A program made the position numbers and the translations under genes. A stretch of DNA of 64,000 bases from Roseiarcus sp963776665 (GTDB taxonomy: Bacteria > Pseudomonadota > Alphaproteobacteria > Rhizobiales > Beijerinckiaceae): NCBI GenBank assembly GCA_963776665.1, contig CAVZNQ010000029.1, forward strand, positions 62,001 through 126,000, read 5' to 3'. Numbering within the stretch: the first letter of the stretch is position 1; each line of letters starts with the position of its first letter. The notes under the pieces were generated by a model that was not told the DNA's origin, ran no database searches, and was given only the letters and a program-made list of their open reading frames with translations. Below are positions 1-8,222 of this stretch, piece by piece.

Positions 1-1
1 C

Positions 2-1258
2 TATCATTTTGGCGAGGACGCGCGCCGCGAGACGATCGTCCCGGTCGAGGGTCAGCCCACCTTTCAGGGCCTCCGACGGGCGAACGGCAAAGTCGGGACG
101 CGCAACTATCTTGCGATCCTGACGTCGGTGAACTGCTCGGCGACCGTGGCGCGACTGATCGCGCGCGAGGTCGAGCGGTCTGAAATTCTTGCCGACTACC
201 CGAATGTCGACGGCGTGATCGCGCTCGTACATGGCACCGGCTGCGGCATCGCCGCCAAGGGCGAGGGCTTCGACGCCTTGATGCGCACGCAATGGGGCTA
301 CGCCGCCAACCCTAACATTGGCGCGACCTTGATGGTCGGGCTCGGCTGCGAAGTCTTTCAGATCGGCCGCATGAAGGAGGAATACGGGGTCGTCGAGAGC
401 GAGTCGTTCCATAGCCTGACGATCCAGGCCACCGGGGGGACGCGCAAGACGGTCGCGGCTGGAGTCGAGCGCGTCCGCGCCATGCTGCCGACGCTGAACC
501 GCGCCCAGCGCGCGCCGGCGCCCGCGAGCGAGCTTACGCTCGCGCTTCAATGCGGCGGCTCGGACGGCTATTCGGGGATTACGGCCAATCCGGCGCTCGG
601 CGCGGCCGCCGACATCTTGGTGCGCAACGGCGGCACGGCCATCCTCTCGGAGACGCCAGAGATTTACGGGGCCGAGCATCTGTTGACCCGCCGCGCGGCG
701 ACGCCCGAGATCGGCCGCAAGCTGGTCGAGCGAATTCATTGGTGGGAGGAGTATTGCGCCCGCAACGGGGGCGAGATGAACAATAATCCCTCGCCCGGAA
801 ACAAGGCAGGGGGCTTGACGACCATTCTTGAGAAATCGCTGGGCGCGGCTGCGAAAGGCGGCACGACTGCTCTCAACGAGGTGTACCGATACGCCGAACC
901 GGTCACGGCGAAGGGCTTCGTCTTCATGGACACCCCAGGCTATGACCCCGTGTCGGCGACCGGGCAGGTCGCAGGCGGCGCCAACATGCTCTGCTTCACC
1001 ACCGGGCGCGGCTCCGCTTACGGCTGCAAGCCGACGCCGTCGATCAAGCTCGCCACGAACAATGACACTTACCGCAGGATGGTCGAGGACATGGACATCA
1101 ATTGCGGCGATGTCGTCGACGGCGTTTCGATTGCCGACAAGGGCAGGGAAATCTTCGACAAGATTCTGGCGGTCGCGTCTGGCGAACGGACGAAATCCGA
1201 GGTCCTCGGCTATGGCGACGCGGAATTTACGCCCTGGCAGATCGGAGCGACGATGTGA
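2..1258 (+). CDS. UxaA family (altronate/galactarate-type) dehydratase, 5' end cut by window
   Basis: The open frame enters from the window edge and ends with TGA at 1258, so only the last ~418 residues are seen. It belongs to the UxaA/GarD family of metal-dependent sugar-acid dehydratases, which convert aldonates or aldarates such as D-altronate to 2-keto-3-deoxy acids. Seen directly: the stretch RANGKVGTRNYLAILTSVNCS near the start of the large domain, a conserved HGTGCGI motif, CGGSDGYSGITANP in the middle, NPSPGNKAGGLTTILEKS, and a Cys-containing GGANMLCFTTGRGS segment. The small N-terminal SAF-like domain lies outside the window. The next two genes (HAD phosphatase and AraD1-type protein) suggest a sugar-acid breakdown operon. 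The exact substrate cannot be told from sequence. Confidence 0.88.
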   Translation, partial: YHFGEDARRETIVPVEGQPTFQGLRRANGKVGTRNYLAILTSVNCSATVARLIAREVERSEILADYPNVDGVIALVHGTGCGIAAKGEGFDALMRTQWGYAANPNIGATLMVGLGCEVFQIGRMKEEYGVVESESFHSLTIQATGGTRKTVAAGVERVRAMLPTLNRAQRAPAPASELTLALQCGGSDGYSGITANPALGAAADILVRNGGTAILSETPEIYGAEHLLTRRAATPEIGRKLVERIHWWEEYCARNGGEMNNNPSPGNKAGGLTTILEKSLGAAAKGGTTALNEVYRYAEPVTAKGFVFMDTPGYDPVSATGQVAGGANMLCFTTGRGSAYGCKPTPSIKLATNNDTYRRMVEDMDINCGDVVDGVSIADKGREIFDKILAVASGERTKSEVLGYGDAEFTPWQIGATM

Positions 1259-1306
1259 CGGCCGGCGACGGTTTCTAGCGAAAAAACGAGCCGGGGCCTC
1301 GAAGCG

Positions 1307-1990
1307 ATGACAAGCGCGCTACTGTTCGATCTCGATGGCACGCTTGTGGACAGCGACGCCGAACACCTTCTCGCATTTCAGCAAGTCTTTGCGCCGCACG
1401 GGATTGCGCTCGATCGCGCCGCCTATGCGGCGAACATCATGGGCGCTTCCAACGAAATGATCGCGCGCCTCTATCTTTCGCATTTGCCGGACGAAGAACA
1501 GGCCGCGATCTTGACCGCCAAGGAAGAGGCCTATCGCGCCGGTTTGGGCGATCTCGAACCCATCGCAGGCGCAGTGGCGTTGCTCGATTTCGCCGATTTG
1601 CGCGGGCTCAAGCGAGCGGTGGTCACGAACGCGCCGCGAGCCAACGCCGATAAGGTTCTTGCGGCGTTGGGAATCGGTCAACGTCTGCCGATCCTGGTGA
1701 TTGGAGCGGAACTCGCGCGCGCCAAGCCCGATCCGCTGCCATACCTGACCGCGCTCGAGCGTACCGGCGCGCTCGCGGGCCGTTCGCTCGCCTTCGAGGA
1801 CTCGCTCTCAGGCGTTCGCTCCGCAGTCGCCGCCGGGCTCGCCGTAGTGGGCATGACGACGACGCTCGCTTCCCGAACGCTGATCGATGCCGGGGCGACC
1901 CTGACGGTGAGCAATTTCACCGATCCGCAAATCTTCACGCTGATCGAAACGCGAATTGGCGCGGATGCAGATGAAAGGACCACCGCGTGA
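1307..1990 (+). CDS. HAD superfamily hydrolase, beta-phosphoglucomutase/phosphatase-like
   Basis: A 227-residue cytosolic haloacid-dehalogenase-fold protein. Motif I is DLDGTLVDSD at residues 8-17, with the nucleophile Asp8 and general acid Asp10. Motif II is VVTNAPRAN, motif III the Lys in RAKPDP, and motif IV FEDSLSGVRSA with two acidic residues. A helical cap lies between motifs I and II, as in phosphoglycolate phosphatase and beta-phosphoglucomutase. Its stop codon overlaps the GTG start of the next gene (GTGA at 1987-1990), so the two are probably translationally coupled. In this setting it most likely dephosphorylates a sugar phosphate or phosphorylated acid, but HAD substrate specificity cannot be read from these motifs. 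Confidence 0.88.
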   Translation: MTSALLFDLDGTLVDSDAEHLLAFQQVFAPHGIALDRAAYAANIMGASNEMIARLYLSHLPDEEQAAILTAKEEAYRAGLGDLEPIAGAVALLDFADLRGLKRAVVTNAPRANADKVLAALGIGQRLPILVIGAELARAKPDPLPYLTALERTGALAGRSLAFEDSLSGVRSAVAAGLAVVGMTTTLASRTLIDAGATLTVSNFTDPQIFTLIETRIGADADERTTA

Positions 1991-2973
1991 GACTGGCGCA
2001 ATTCGTGGATGAGAACGGCAAGCGGGCGCTCGCCGTCACCGCGCGCGGCGAGAGCAGGCTCGTCAAGGGGGCGCGCGCGACGCTCGACCTCGCGCGCCAG
2101 GCGATTGCCGAGGGCGTTTCGCTCCGCAAGCTCATCGCTGACCGCGGGGTAGGCAAGCCGGTCGACCTTGCGAGGGCCTTGAAGGAGCGGCGCCTATTCG
2201 CGCCGATCGATCATAAGGATCCTGCCCATGTATTCGTGACTGGGACGGGCCTCACGCATCTGGGTTCGGCCGAGGGCCGAGACCGGATGCACAAGGACCT
2301 CGCCGATCCTTCCAAGCTCACCAACTCGATGCGGATGTTCAAGCTCGGCCTCGAGGGCGGCAAGCCCGGGAAAAACGAAAGCGGCGCGCAGCCCGAGTGG
2401 TTCTACAAGGGCGACGGTTCAATTCTCGCGCCGCCGGAGGGCGATCTGGCCAGTCCAGCTTTCGCACTTGACGGCGGCGAAGAGCCCGAGATCGTCGGGA
2501 TCTATCTGATCGACGACGCCGGCGCGCCCGTCCGACTCGGGTTCGCACTCGGCAACGAGTTCTCCGATCACGTCACCGAACGGCAGAACTATCTCTACCT
2601 CGCCCATTCGAAGTTGCGACCGGCAAGCCTCGGTCCGGAACTGCTGATCGGCGACCTGCCGACGGACATCCATGGCGTGTCGCGCATCCGTCGGGGAAAG
2701 GAAGTCGTCTGGGAGAAACCGTTCCTGTCCGGCGAGCAGAACATGGCCCATTCGATCGCCAATCTTGAGGCGCATCATTTCAAGTATGCGCTGTTTCGAC
2801 GGCCGGGCGACGTCCACGTCCATTTCTTTGGCACAGCGACGCTGTCGTTCAGCGATGGCGTCCAAACGCACAAGGGCGACATATTCGAGATCGAGTCGGA
2901 GGCGTTCGGCTTGCCCCTTCGCAATAGGCTCGCCTCGGAAAGACCCTTCAAGGCGAGGGTGCGCGCGCTTTAG
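1987..2973 (+). CDS. AraD1/GguC family protein (FAH-fold sugar-acid enzyme)
   Basis: A 328-residue protein starting at a GTG that overlaps the preceding stop. It looks like the GguC/AraD1 branch of the fumarylacetoacetate-hydrolase superfamily: an N-terminal MRLAQFVDENGKRALAV segment, a middle GTGLTHLGSAEGRDRMHKD, then a C-terminal FAH-like core with EPEIVGIYLI, LGNEFSDHVTERQNY and LRPASLGPELL. Family members occur in arabinose/galactose-acid catabolic clusters. Some act on 2-keto-3-deoxy-L-arabinonate, though many are uncharacterised. The operon with a UxaA dehydratase supports a role in breaking down a 2-keto-3-deoxy sugar acid; this is inference. Confidence 0.75.
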   Translation: MRLAQFVDENGKRALAVTARGESRLVKGARATLDLARQAIAEGVSLRKLIADRGVGKPVDLARALKERRLFAPIDHKDPAHVFVTGTGLTHLGSAEGRDRMHKDLADPSKLTNSMRMFKLGLEGGKPGKNESGAQPEWFYKGDGSILAPPEGDLASPAFALDGGEEPEIVGIYLIDDAGAPVRLGFALGNEFSDHVTERQNYLYLAHSKLRPASLGPELLIGDLPTDIHGVSRIRRGKEVVWEKPFLSGEQNMAHSIANLEAHHFKYALFRRPGDVHVHFFGTATLSFSDGVQTHKGDIFEIESEAFGLPLRNRLASERPFKARVRAL

Positions 2974-3030
2974 AGCCGGCGCGCCCGAGGGTCGCGCCAA
3001 TCCTGCTGTTCGCGCGCGTCCCGAACAGGG

Positions 3031-5940
3031 CTATTCGCCGATAACGCTCGCGCGCGCCCGCTGCCACCATCCGCCGCGGCGCGGCCGCGGCGGCTCGTCC
3101 TTTGCCGGAGCGGGCGCTGGCTCAACGGGTGCGTCGCCCTCTGCAGGCTCAGAAGAGCCCGCAGACAGCGCCGCGACGCTGACAGACCCCTGCGCTTCGA
3201 GCCCAGCCGCCTGCGTCGTAGCAGGCCGCCCCGGCTCTGGGCCGTATTCGTGAGCCGAGGTTGGCGCCATCGCCTCTTGGGCTGGCGCCGCGTCGCGGCC
3301 GGGCGGCGGCGCTTGGGAATAGTCTGCTTCGGATGCGGCGAATTCCTCCTCGAGCGCGTGCGAGGGAGGCGAGTCGAAGCCCTCGCCCGCTGCGCCTCCC
3401 ATATCGCGCGCAGCTTCTCCGTCCGACCGATGAGACGAGCGGTTTCGCTGGCCCCGCGAGCGTCGCGAGCGGCGATCGCGGTCCTCTTCTCTGCGCGGAC
3501 CTCGCCTGTCGAGCTCGCCGCTCGGCGCTTGGAGGTCGCCGCCGATCTCGGCCACCACCGCCAATCCGTCGTCCGTCGGCTGCGGCGCGTCCTGTGCGAC
3601 GTTCTCGCCAAACGGCCGCTCGCCGCCCCGCCTCCGTCGCCGCCTCCGCCGACGTCGGCCGCCATCGCTTTCGTCGAGTGAGGCGCCGCCGGCCCGGTCG
3701 CTCGCTTGCGAGGGCTCTTGACCCGCTTGGCTTGGCGCTTCGGGAATTTCCTCTGAATCCTCCTCGATCGGCGCTGGCTCCTCGACGATCGTGGCAAAGT
3801 CATCCGCCAACAATTTCGGCGGCTCGGCTTCGCTTTTGACGCCGGCTGCCGGCTCGCCGCGCTCGATCGCGTGGTAGTTGGCGCCAGTCAGCGTGTCGTC
3901 CGCCTCGACAACGATTGCGACGCCAAACCGGCGCTCGAGGTCACGCAGATTGCCGCGCTTCTGGTTGAGAATATAAAGCGCGACAGGCGTACGCGTGCGC
4001 ATCGTGACGTCGTGGGTCGAGCTCTTGATCAGCGCGTCTTCAAGCACACGCAGCACATGCAGCGCGATCGAAGCCGTGGATCGGACGACGCCGGCGCCCT
4101 GGCAGTGGGCGCAAAGCACGGTCGAGCCTTCAAGGACGCCGGTACGGATGCGCTGACGCGACATCTCGAGCAAGCCGAAGTGCGAGATGCGTCCGACCTG
4201 GATGCGCGCGCGATCATTTTTCAGCGCATCCTTGATCCGTCTTTCGACCGAGCGATTGTTGCGCGACTCCTCCATGTCGATGAAATCGACGACGATGAGT
4301 CCGGCGAGATCCCGCAGACGCAGCTGGCGCGCGATCTCGTCAGCGGCCTCGAGATTGGTGCGCAACGCGGTGTCTTCGATATTATGCTCTCGCGTCGATC
4401 GACCCGAATTGACGTCTATGGCGACCAGCGCCTCGGTTTGGTTGATGACGATGTAGCCGCCTGACTTCAGCGTCACCTGATTGGAGAACATCGCATCGAG
4501 CTGCGACTCAACGCCGGCCTTGGCGAAGACCGGCTGAGTGTCGCGATAGAGTTGTACGCTGTTGACGTGGCTCGGCATGAGGAGCCGCATGAACTGCCTG
4601 GCTTCGCCATAACCGGCTTCGCCGGCGACGACGATCTCTTCGACTTCCTTGCTGTAGAGATCGCGGATCGCCCGTTTGATGAGCGAGCCTTCCTCGTAAA
4701 CGAGCGTCGGCGCGCTCGATGCGAGCGTCGTCTCCCGCACGGTCTCCCACATCCGCAACAAATACTCGAAGTCGCGCTTGACCTCGGCTTTGGTGCGGGA
4801 TGCGCCAGCGGTGCGGAGAATGACCCCCATGCCCTCGGGAACATCGAGTTCCTCGGCGATCCCCTTCAGCCGGCTGCGGTCCTGGGCGTTGGTGATCTTG
4901 CGCGAAATGCCACCGCCGCGTGCGGTATTGGGCATCAAGACCGAATAACGCCCGGCCAGTGAGAGATAAGTCGTCAGCGCTGCCCCCTTGTTGCCGCGCT
5001 CTTCCTTGACAACCTGGACCAGCAAAACCTGCCGGCGCTTGATGACTTCCTGAATCTTGTATTGACGGCGCATGCGGGGCGCGCGGCGGGGAATCTCCTC
5101 CAAGGCATCGCCGCCGATCTGCTCGACCGCCTCGCCTTCATCGTCAACTCGCTGCTTGCGGGCCGGCGCTATGCGCTCCTCGGAGCCGCCTTCGAGCGTG
5201 GTGACTTCGTGTTCGTCGTCCTCGTGGTGGGTCTCCCCGTGCTCGATATCACCGATCGGTCTGGCGGCGTCGGGGCGCTCGTCGGGGCTCAAGCGGTCCG
5301 ATCGCGCTTCGACGGAGGCCTCGAACGGCTCGGAAGTTCGCGGGCTTTCGGGCAGCGGCTCCGCCCCCAGACCTTCGTCGGCGTCGCGATACTGGGTCGA
5401 GACGGTCGGAGGAGCGTCCGTCTCCCCCGAAATCGTCGCCGGCCGCACGGCCTCGCCGCCGGCCTCCGCCTCGGCCGGGTCCCGCTCGGAGCTCGGGGCT
5501 GGCGGGATTTCGTCCGAGCCTGATTCGTCTGCAGATGCAGGTTCCGAAATCGTCTCGCCTGTCTCGACGCGTGCTTCGACCTCTTGACGCCTCGGGCGCC
5601 GATGACGCCGGCTGCGCCGTTCACCATTGGCCTCTTCGTCCTCTTCGCGCTGCGACATGGCTTCTTCCTCAAGAAGCGCCTGTCGGTCGGCGACCGGAAT
5701 TTGGTAATAGTCCGGATGGATTTCGGAGAAGGCGAGAAAGCCGTGGCGATTGCCGCCATAGTCGACGAAGGCAGCCTGGAGCGAGGGCTCTACCCGGGTA
5801 ACCTTGGCGAGGTAGATGTTGCCTCGCAGCGGCCTCTTGCTCGCCGACTCGAAGTCAAACTCTTCGACCCGATTGCCTCGCAGAACCACGACCCGGGTTT
5901 CCTCCGGGTGGGAGGCGTCGATGATCATCTTGTTGGCCAT
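3031..5940 (-). CDS. rne: Ribonuclease E (Rne/Rng family)
   Basis: Endoribonuclease that starts mRNA decay, matures rRNA and tRNA, and scaffolds the degradosome. I place the start at the ATG at 5940 (MANKMIIDASHPEETRVV), six codons inside the longest open frame, because the known N-terminus begins there; length 969 residues. An S1 RNA-binding domain begins near residue 35 and is split by a long acidic/basic insertion (about residues 100-290), typical of alphaproteobacterial RNase E. The catalytic aspartates lie in VAIDVNSG (~residue 507) and IVVDFIDME (~552), and the Zn-link motif is CAHCQGAG (~609). The C-terminal third is low-complexity, with an arginine tract near residue 765 and Pro/Ala/Glu-rich sequence, likely RNA and partner binding. 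Confidence 0.95.
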   Translation of the reverse strand: MANKMIIDASHPEETRVVVLRGNRVEEFDFESASKRPLRGNIYLAKVTRVEPSLQAAFVDYGGNRHGFLAFSEIHPDYYQIPVADRQALLEEEAMSQREEDEEANGERRSRRHRRPRRQEVEARVETGETISEPASADESGSDEIPPAPSSERDPAEAEAGGEAVRPATISGETDAPPTVSTQYRDADEGLGAEPLPESPRTSEPFEASVEARSDRLSPDERPDAARPIGDIEHGETHHEDDEHEVTTLEGGSEERIAPARKQRVDDEGEAVEQIGGDALEEIPRRAPRMRRQYKIQEVIKRRQVLLVQVVKEERGNKGAALTTYLSLAGRYSVLMPNTARGGGISRKITNAQDRSRLKGIAEELDVPEGMGVILRTAGASRTKAEVKRDFEYLLRMWETVRETTLASSAPTLVYEEGSLIKRAIRDLYSKEVEEIVVAGEAGYGEARQFMRLLMPSHVNSVQLYRDTQPVFAKAGVESQLDAMFSNQVTLKSGGYIVINQTEALVAIDVNSGRSTREHNIEDTALRTNLEAADEIARQLRLRDLAGLIVVDFIDMEESRNNRSVERRIKDALKNDRARIQVGRISHFGLLEMSRQRIRTGVLEGSTVLCAHCQGAGVVRSTASIALHVLRVLEDALIKSSTHDVTMRTRTPVALYILNQKRGNLRDLERRFGVAIVVEADDTLTGANYHAIERGEPAAGVKSEAEPPKLLADDFATIVEEPAPIEEDSEEIPEAPSQAGQEPSQASDRAGGASLDESDGGRRRRRRRRRRGGERPFGENVAQDAPQPTDDGLAVVAEIGGDLQAPSGELDRRGPRREEDRDRRSRRSRGQRNRSSHRSDGEAARDMGGAAGEGFDSPPSHALEEEFAASEADYSQAPPPGRDAAPAQEAMAPTSAHEYGPEPGRPATTQAAGLEAQGSVSVAALSAGSSEPAEGDAPVEPAPAPAKDEPPRPRRGGWWQRARASVIGE

Positions 5941-6722
5941 GGCGAACTCTCTCGCCACGCGTCAAAATTCGCCGCGAGGGCCGACTGGGCCTCCCGACTG
6001 CGCCGCGCGTGGCGTCTATGTTGGAGATGGGGAAATTTGGAGATTGGGAAACGAGCGCCGCCGCCTCAGCGGGCCGGCGACGCCAGACCGCGGCGCCAGC
6101 AACCACCCGCGCCGCATGGACTGCGGCCGGAGGGTGGTGGTTTCGCCATCGGGACATCGTCATCCTGAAACAAGGCGTGGCACGGCTCGTCGCCATTCAA
6201 GCGGCGCCGAATGGCGCCGATGTCACGATCCAGGACGCGCCGCCAGCCGTTTCCGGCAGGTCGATTCGTTGCTTTTCGCTCGCAATCTTCCTGCGCAGAC
6301 CCTCGCGGGCGGATCGCAGTGGCGAGCCATCCGACGGGCCGACAACCCGCCCCGACGTTATCCGCGCAAGCCGCGGGCCGTCGTATGACAGTCCCGGCAA
6401 AAGCCTCACTCAACCAACGAGCGAGTCGACCGTGCGGACGCAGTCCGAATTCGTAACGCGCCTTAAATAGGCGCCGCCGGGCGCCTTGGCAAGTTCTTTT
6501 CCTATTTGTACTTCTTGGGGGCGCCGAGCGTCGACCGTCTGGCTCCTCTATCCTGTCCGCGCCTTGACCCGGTTAACTCATCGTAAAGAGCTTCACGCTC
6601 TTTTTGCTCGCGCAGGCGGGTTCGTTCCGCCGAGTGGCGCTGCCCAGCTGAACGGCGAGCGATTGCTTGGCGGCGGCGTTAGCCTTATAGCGCGATGGCG
6701 CGCGGCGCCGAGGGGAGGCTGA
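5941..6722. other. Long intergenic region between divergent rne and the amidase gene
   Basis: About 780 bp without a convincing gene. Several overlapping open frames exist, but none has family-like sequence or a good ribosome binding site. By analogy with other bacteria, where rne has a long 5' untranslated region used for autoregulation, most of the left part is probably the rne leader. The right part should hold the amidase promoter. I see no clear terminator-like hairpin. Confidence 0.5.
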
Positions 6723-7988
6723 ATGGCGCAGTTGGGACGCTTGGCGGCTCTTTCCGCTTTGACCTTGACGGCGGCGCCGCTTGAGCGCGGGTTCGCGGTC
6801 GAAGCGGGCGCGCCAGTCGCAGTCGCCGCGCGGCTCTCGCAGGATCAGGCCGGGGCCAAACTCGTGCTGGACCTTTCGCGAACGGTTGACGTCAGCGCGT
6901 CCGCCTTGGCCTCGCCCAACCGCATTGTCGTCGACATGCCGGAGGTCAGTTTCCGCCTCGACCCATCGGTTGGCCAGGTCGGCGCGTTGCGCGACGATCT
7001 GGTGGTGAAGGACTTCCGTTTCGGCTTGCTCGCGGCCGGCAAATCCCGAATCGTTATCGATCTTGTGCGTACAGCCTGTCCTGCCGCCCTTTCCACCAAA
7101 CCGATCGTCGATGGCGCGCCGGCCGCGCGGCTTACGATCGAACTGAAGCCGTGCGATTCCTCCGCATTCGCTGCGCTCGTCCGTTCGCCCGCCGTTTCGA
7201 CCCCAAGCGCGCTCGATGCGCCCGCGCCGGCGCAGCCGCCGGTCATTGTCCTTGATCCAGGTCACGGCGGAACCGATAGCGGCGCCAGCGGCCTCGGCGG
7301 CGTCCTGGAAAAGACGTTGGTCTATGAGTTCTGCGTCGAACTGAAGCGGCAGCTCGATGCGACGAAGCGCTACAGAGTTGTGATGACGCGTGAGGGAGAC
7401 CAATATGTGGATCTCGAAGATCGGGTCGATATCGCCCGCGCCGCCAATGCGTCTTTGTTCATTTCCGTCCACGCCGACACATTGAGCGACGATGCGGACG
7501 TCAGCGGTTCAACGGTCTATACCGTGGCCGACCGCGCTTCCGATGCGGAGGCGGCCCGCATTGCCGCCCGCGAGAACGCCGCCGACAAAGGCCCCGGGCG
7601 CAAGCGGCTCGATGATCCGGGTGTGGCCGATATCCTGTTCGACCTCAAACGACGAGAGACCCGGACCTACGCCCACATCTTCTCGCGCGGCGTCGTCGAT
7701 AGCCTGCGCGGGGCTGCGAGGCTCAACCACAACCCGGAACGCTCGGCGGGCTTCGTCGTCCTGAAAGCGCCGGAATTTCCCTCCGTCCTCGTTGAGCTCG
7801 GCTATCTCTCGAACCCTCAAGACGCCCAGTCCCTGGCCTCCCCGGACTGGCGGGCCAGGACGACTGGAGCCATGGTCAGCGCCATTGACGCCTTCTTTTC
7901 TGGAATCGAGAAGCCGGCAGGCGGCCCAGCCGGCGAGCCCGGGATTGCCTTATCGGGCGCGCAGACGGTCGCTCAACCAGGACGCTAG
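6723..7988 (+). CDS. amiC: N-acetylmuramoyl-L-alanine amidase with AMIN domain
   Basis: A 421-residue periplasmic zinc amidase that cuts the bond between N-acetylmuramic acid and the stem peptide during septum splitting. It has a hydrophobic N-terminus (probable signal peptide), an AMIN domain at about residues 35-130 (VLDLSRTVDVSASALASPNR), a Pro/Ala linker, then an Amidase_3 domain. Zinc ligands are visible as the His in VLDPGHGGTDSG (~181), a Glu in LEKTLVYEF and the His in FISVHAD. The catalytic Glu is in VELGYLSN (~358). An in-frame ATG further upstream is blocked by a stop. The order rne - amidase - PBP1A - prfB is characteristic of Rhizobiales. Confidence 0.93.
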   Translation: MAQLGRLAALSALTLTAAPLERGFAVEAGAPVAVAARLSQDQAGAKLVLDLSRTVDVSASALASPNRIVVDMPEVSFRLDPSVGQVGALRDDLVVKDFRFGLLAAGKSRIVIDLVRTACPAALSTKPIVDGAPAARLTIELKPCDSSAFAALVRSPAVSTPSALDAPAPAQPPVIVLDPGHGGTDSGASGLGGVLEKTLVYEFCVELKRQLDATKRYRVVMTREGDQYVDLEDRVDIARAANASLFISVHADTLSDDADVSGSTVYTVADRASDAEAARIAARENAADKGPGRKRLDDPGVADILFDLKRRETRTYAHIFSRGVVDSLRGAARLNHNPERSAGFVVLKAPEFPSVLVELGYLSNPQDAQSLASPDWRARTTGAMVSAIDAFFSGIEKPAGGPAGEPGIALSGAQTVAQPGR

Positions 7989-8222
7989 GGCTTGCGCGCG
8001 GCGGGCGCGCCGGGCTAAAGGCGTGCGCGCCCCGGCGCAAGACGCATCGATCATAGATTCGCCCAAGTCGAGACGGACACCGGACCGGCCTGCCGGGTTG
8101 GATTCCGAGGCGGATCGGGGCAGCCAGGCGAAGGGCTGCAGATAGGCCGCGTAGACTGCGCCCCTTCGAGGCGCTGAAATTAGAGTTCGTCTCGACGCCT
8201 CGAGCGCTCGCCGACGGGCGCA

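Noticed and set aside
5941..6722. Several 60-190 codon open frames upstream of rne
   Set aside because: Arg/Ala/Pro-rich with no recognisable domain or ribosome binding site; typical of chance frames in high-GC DNA.
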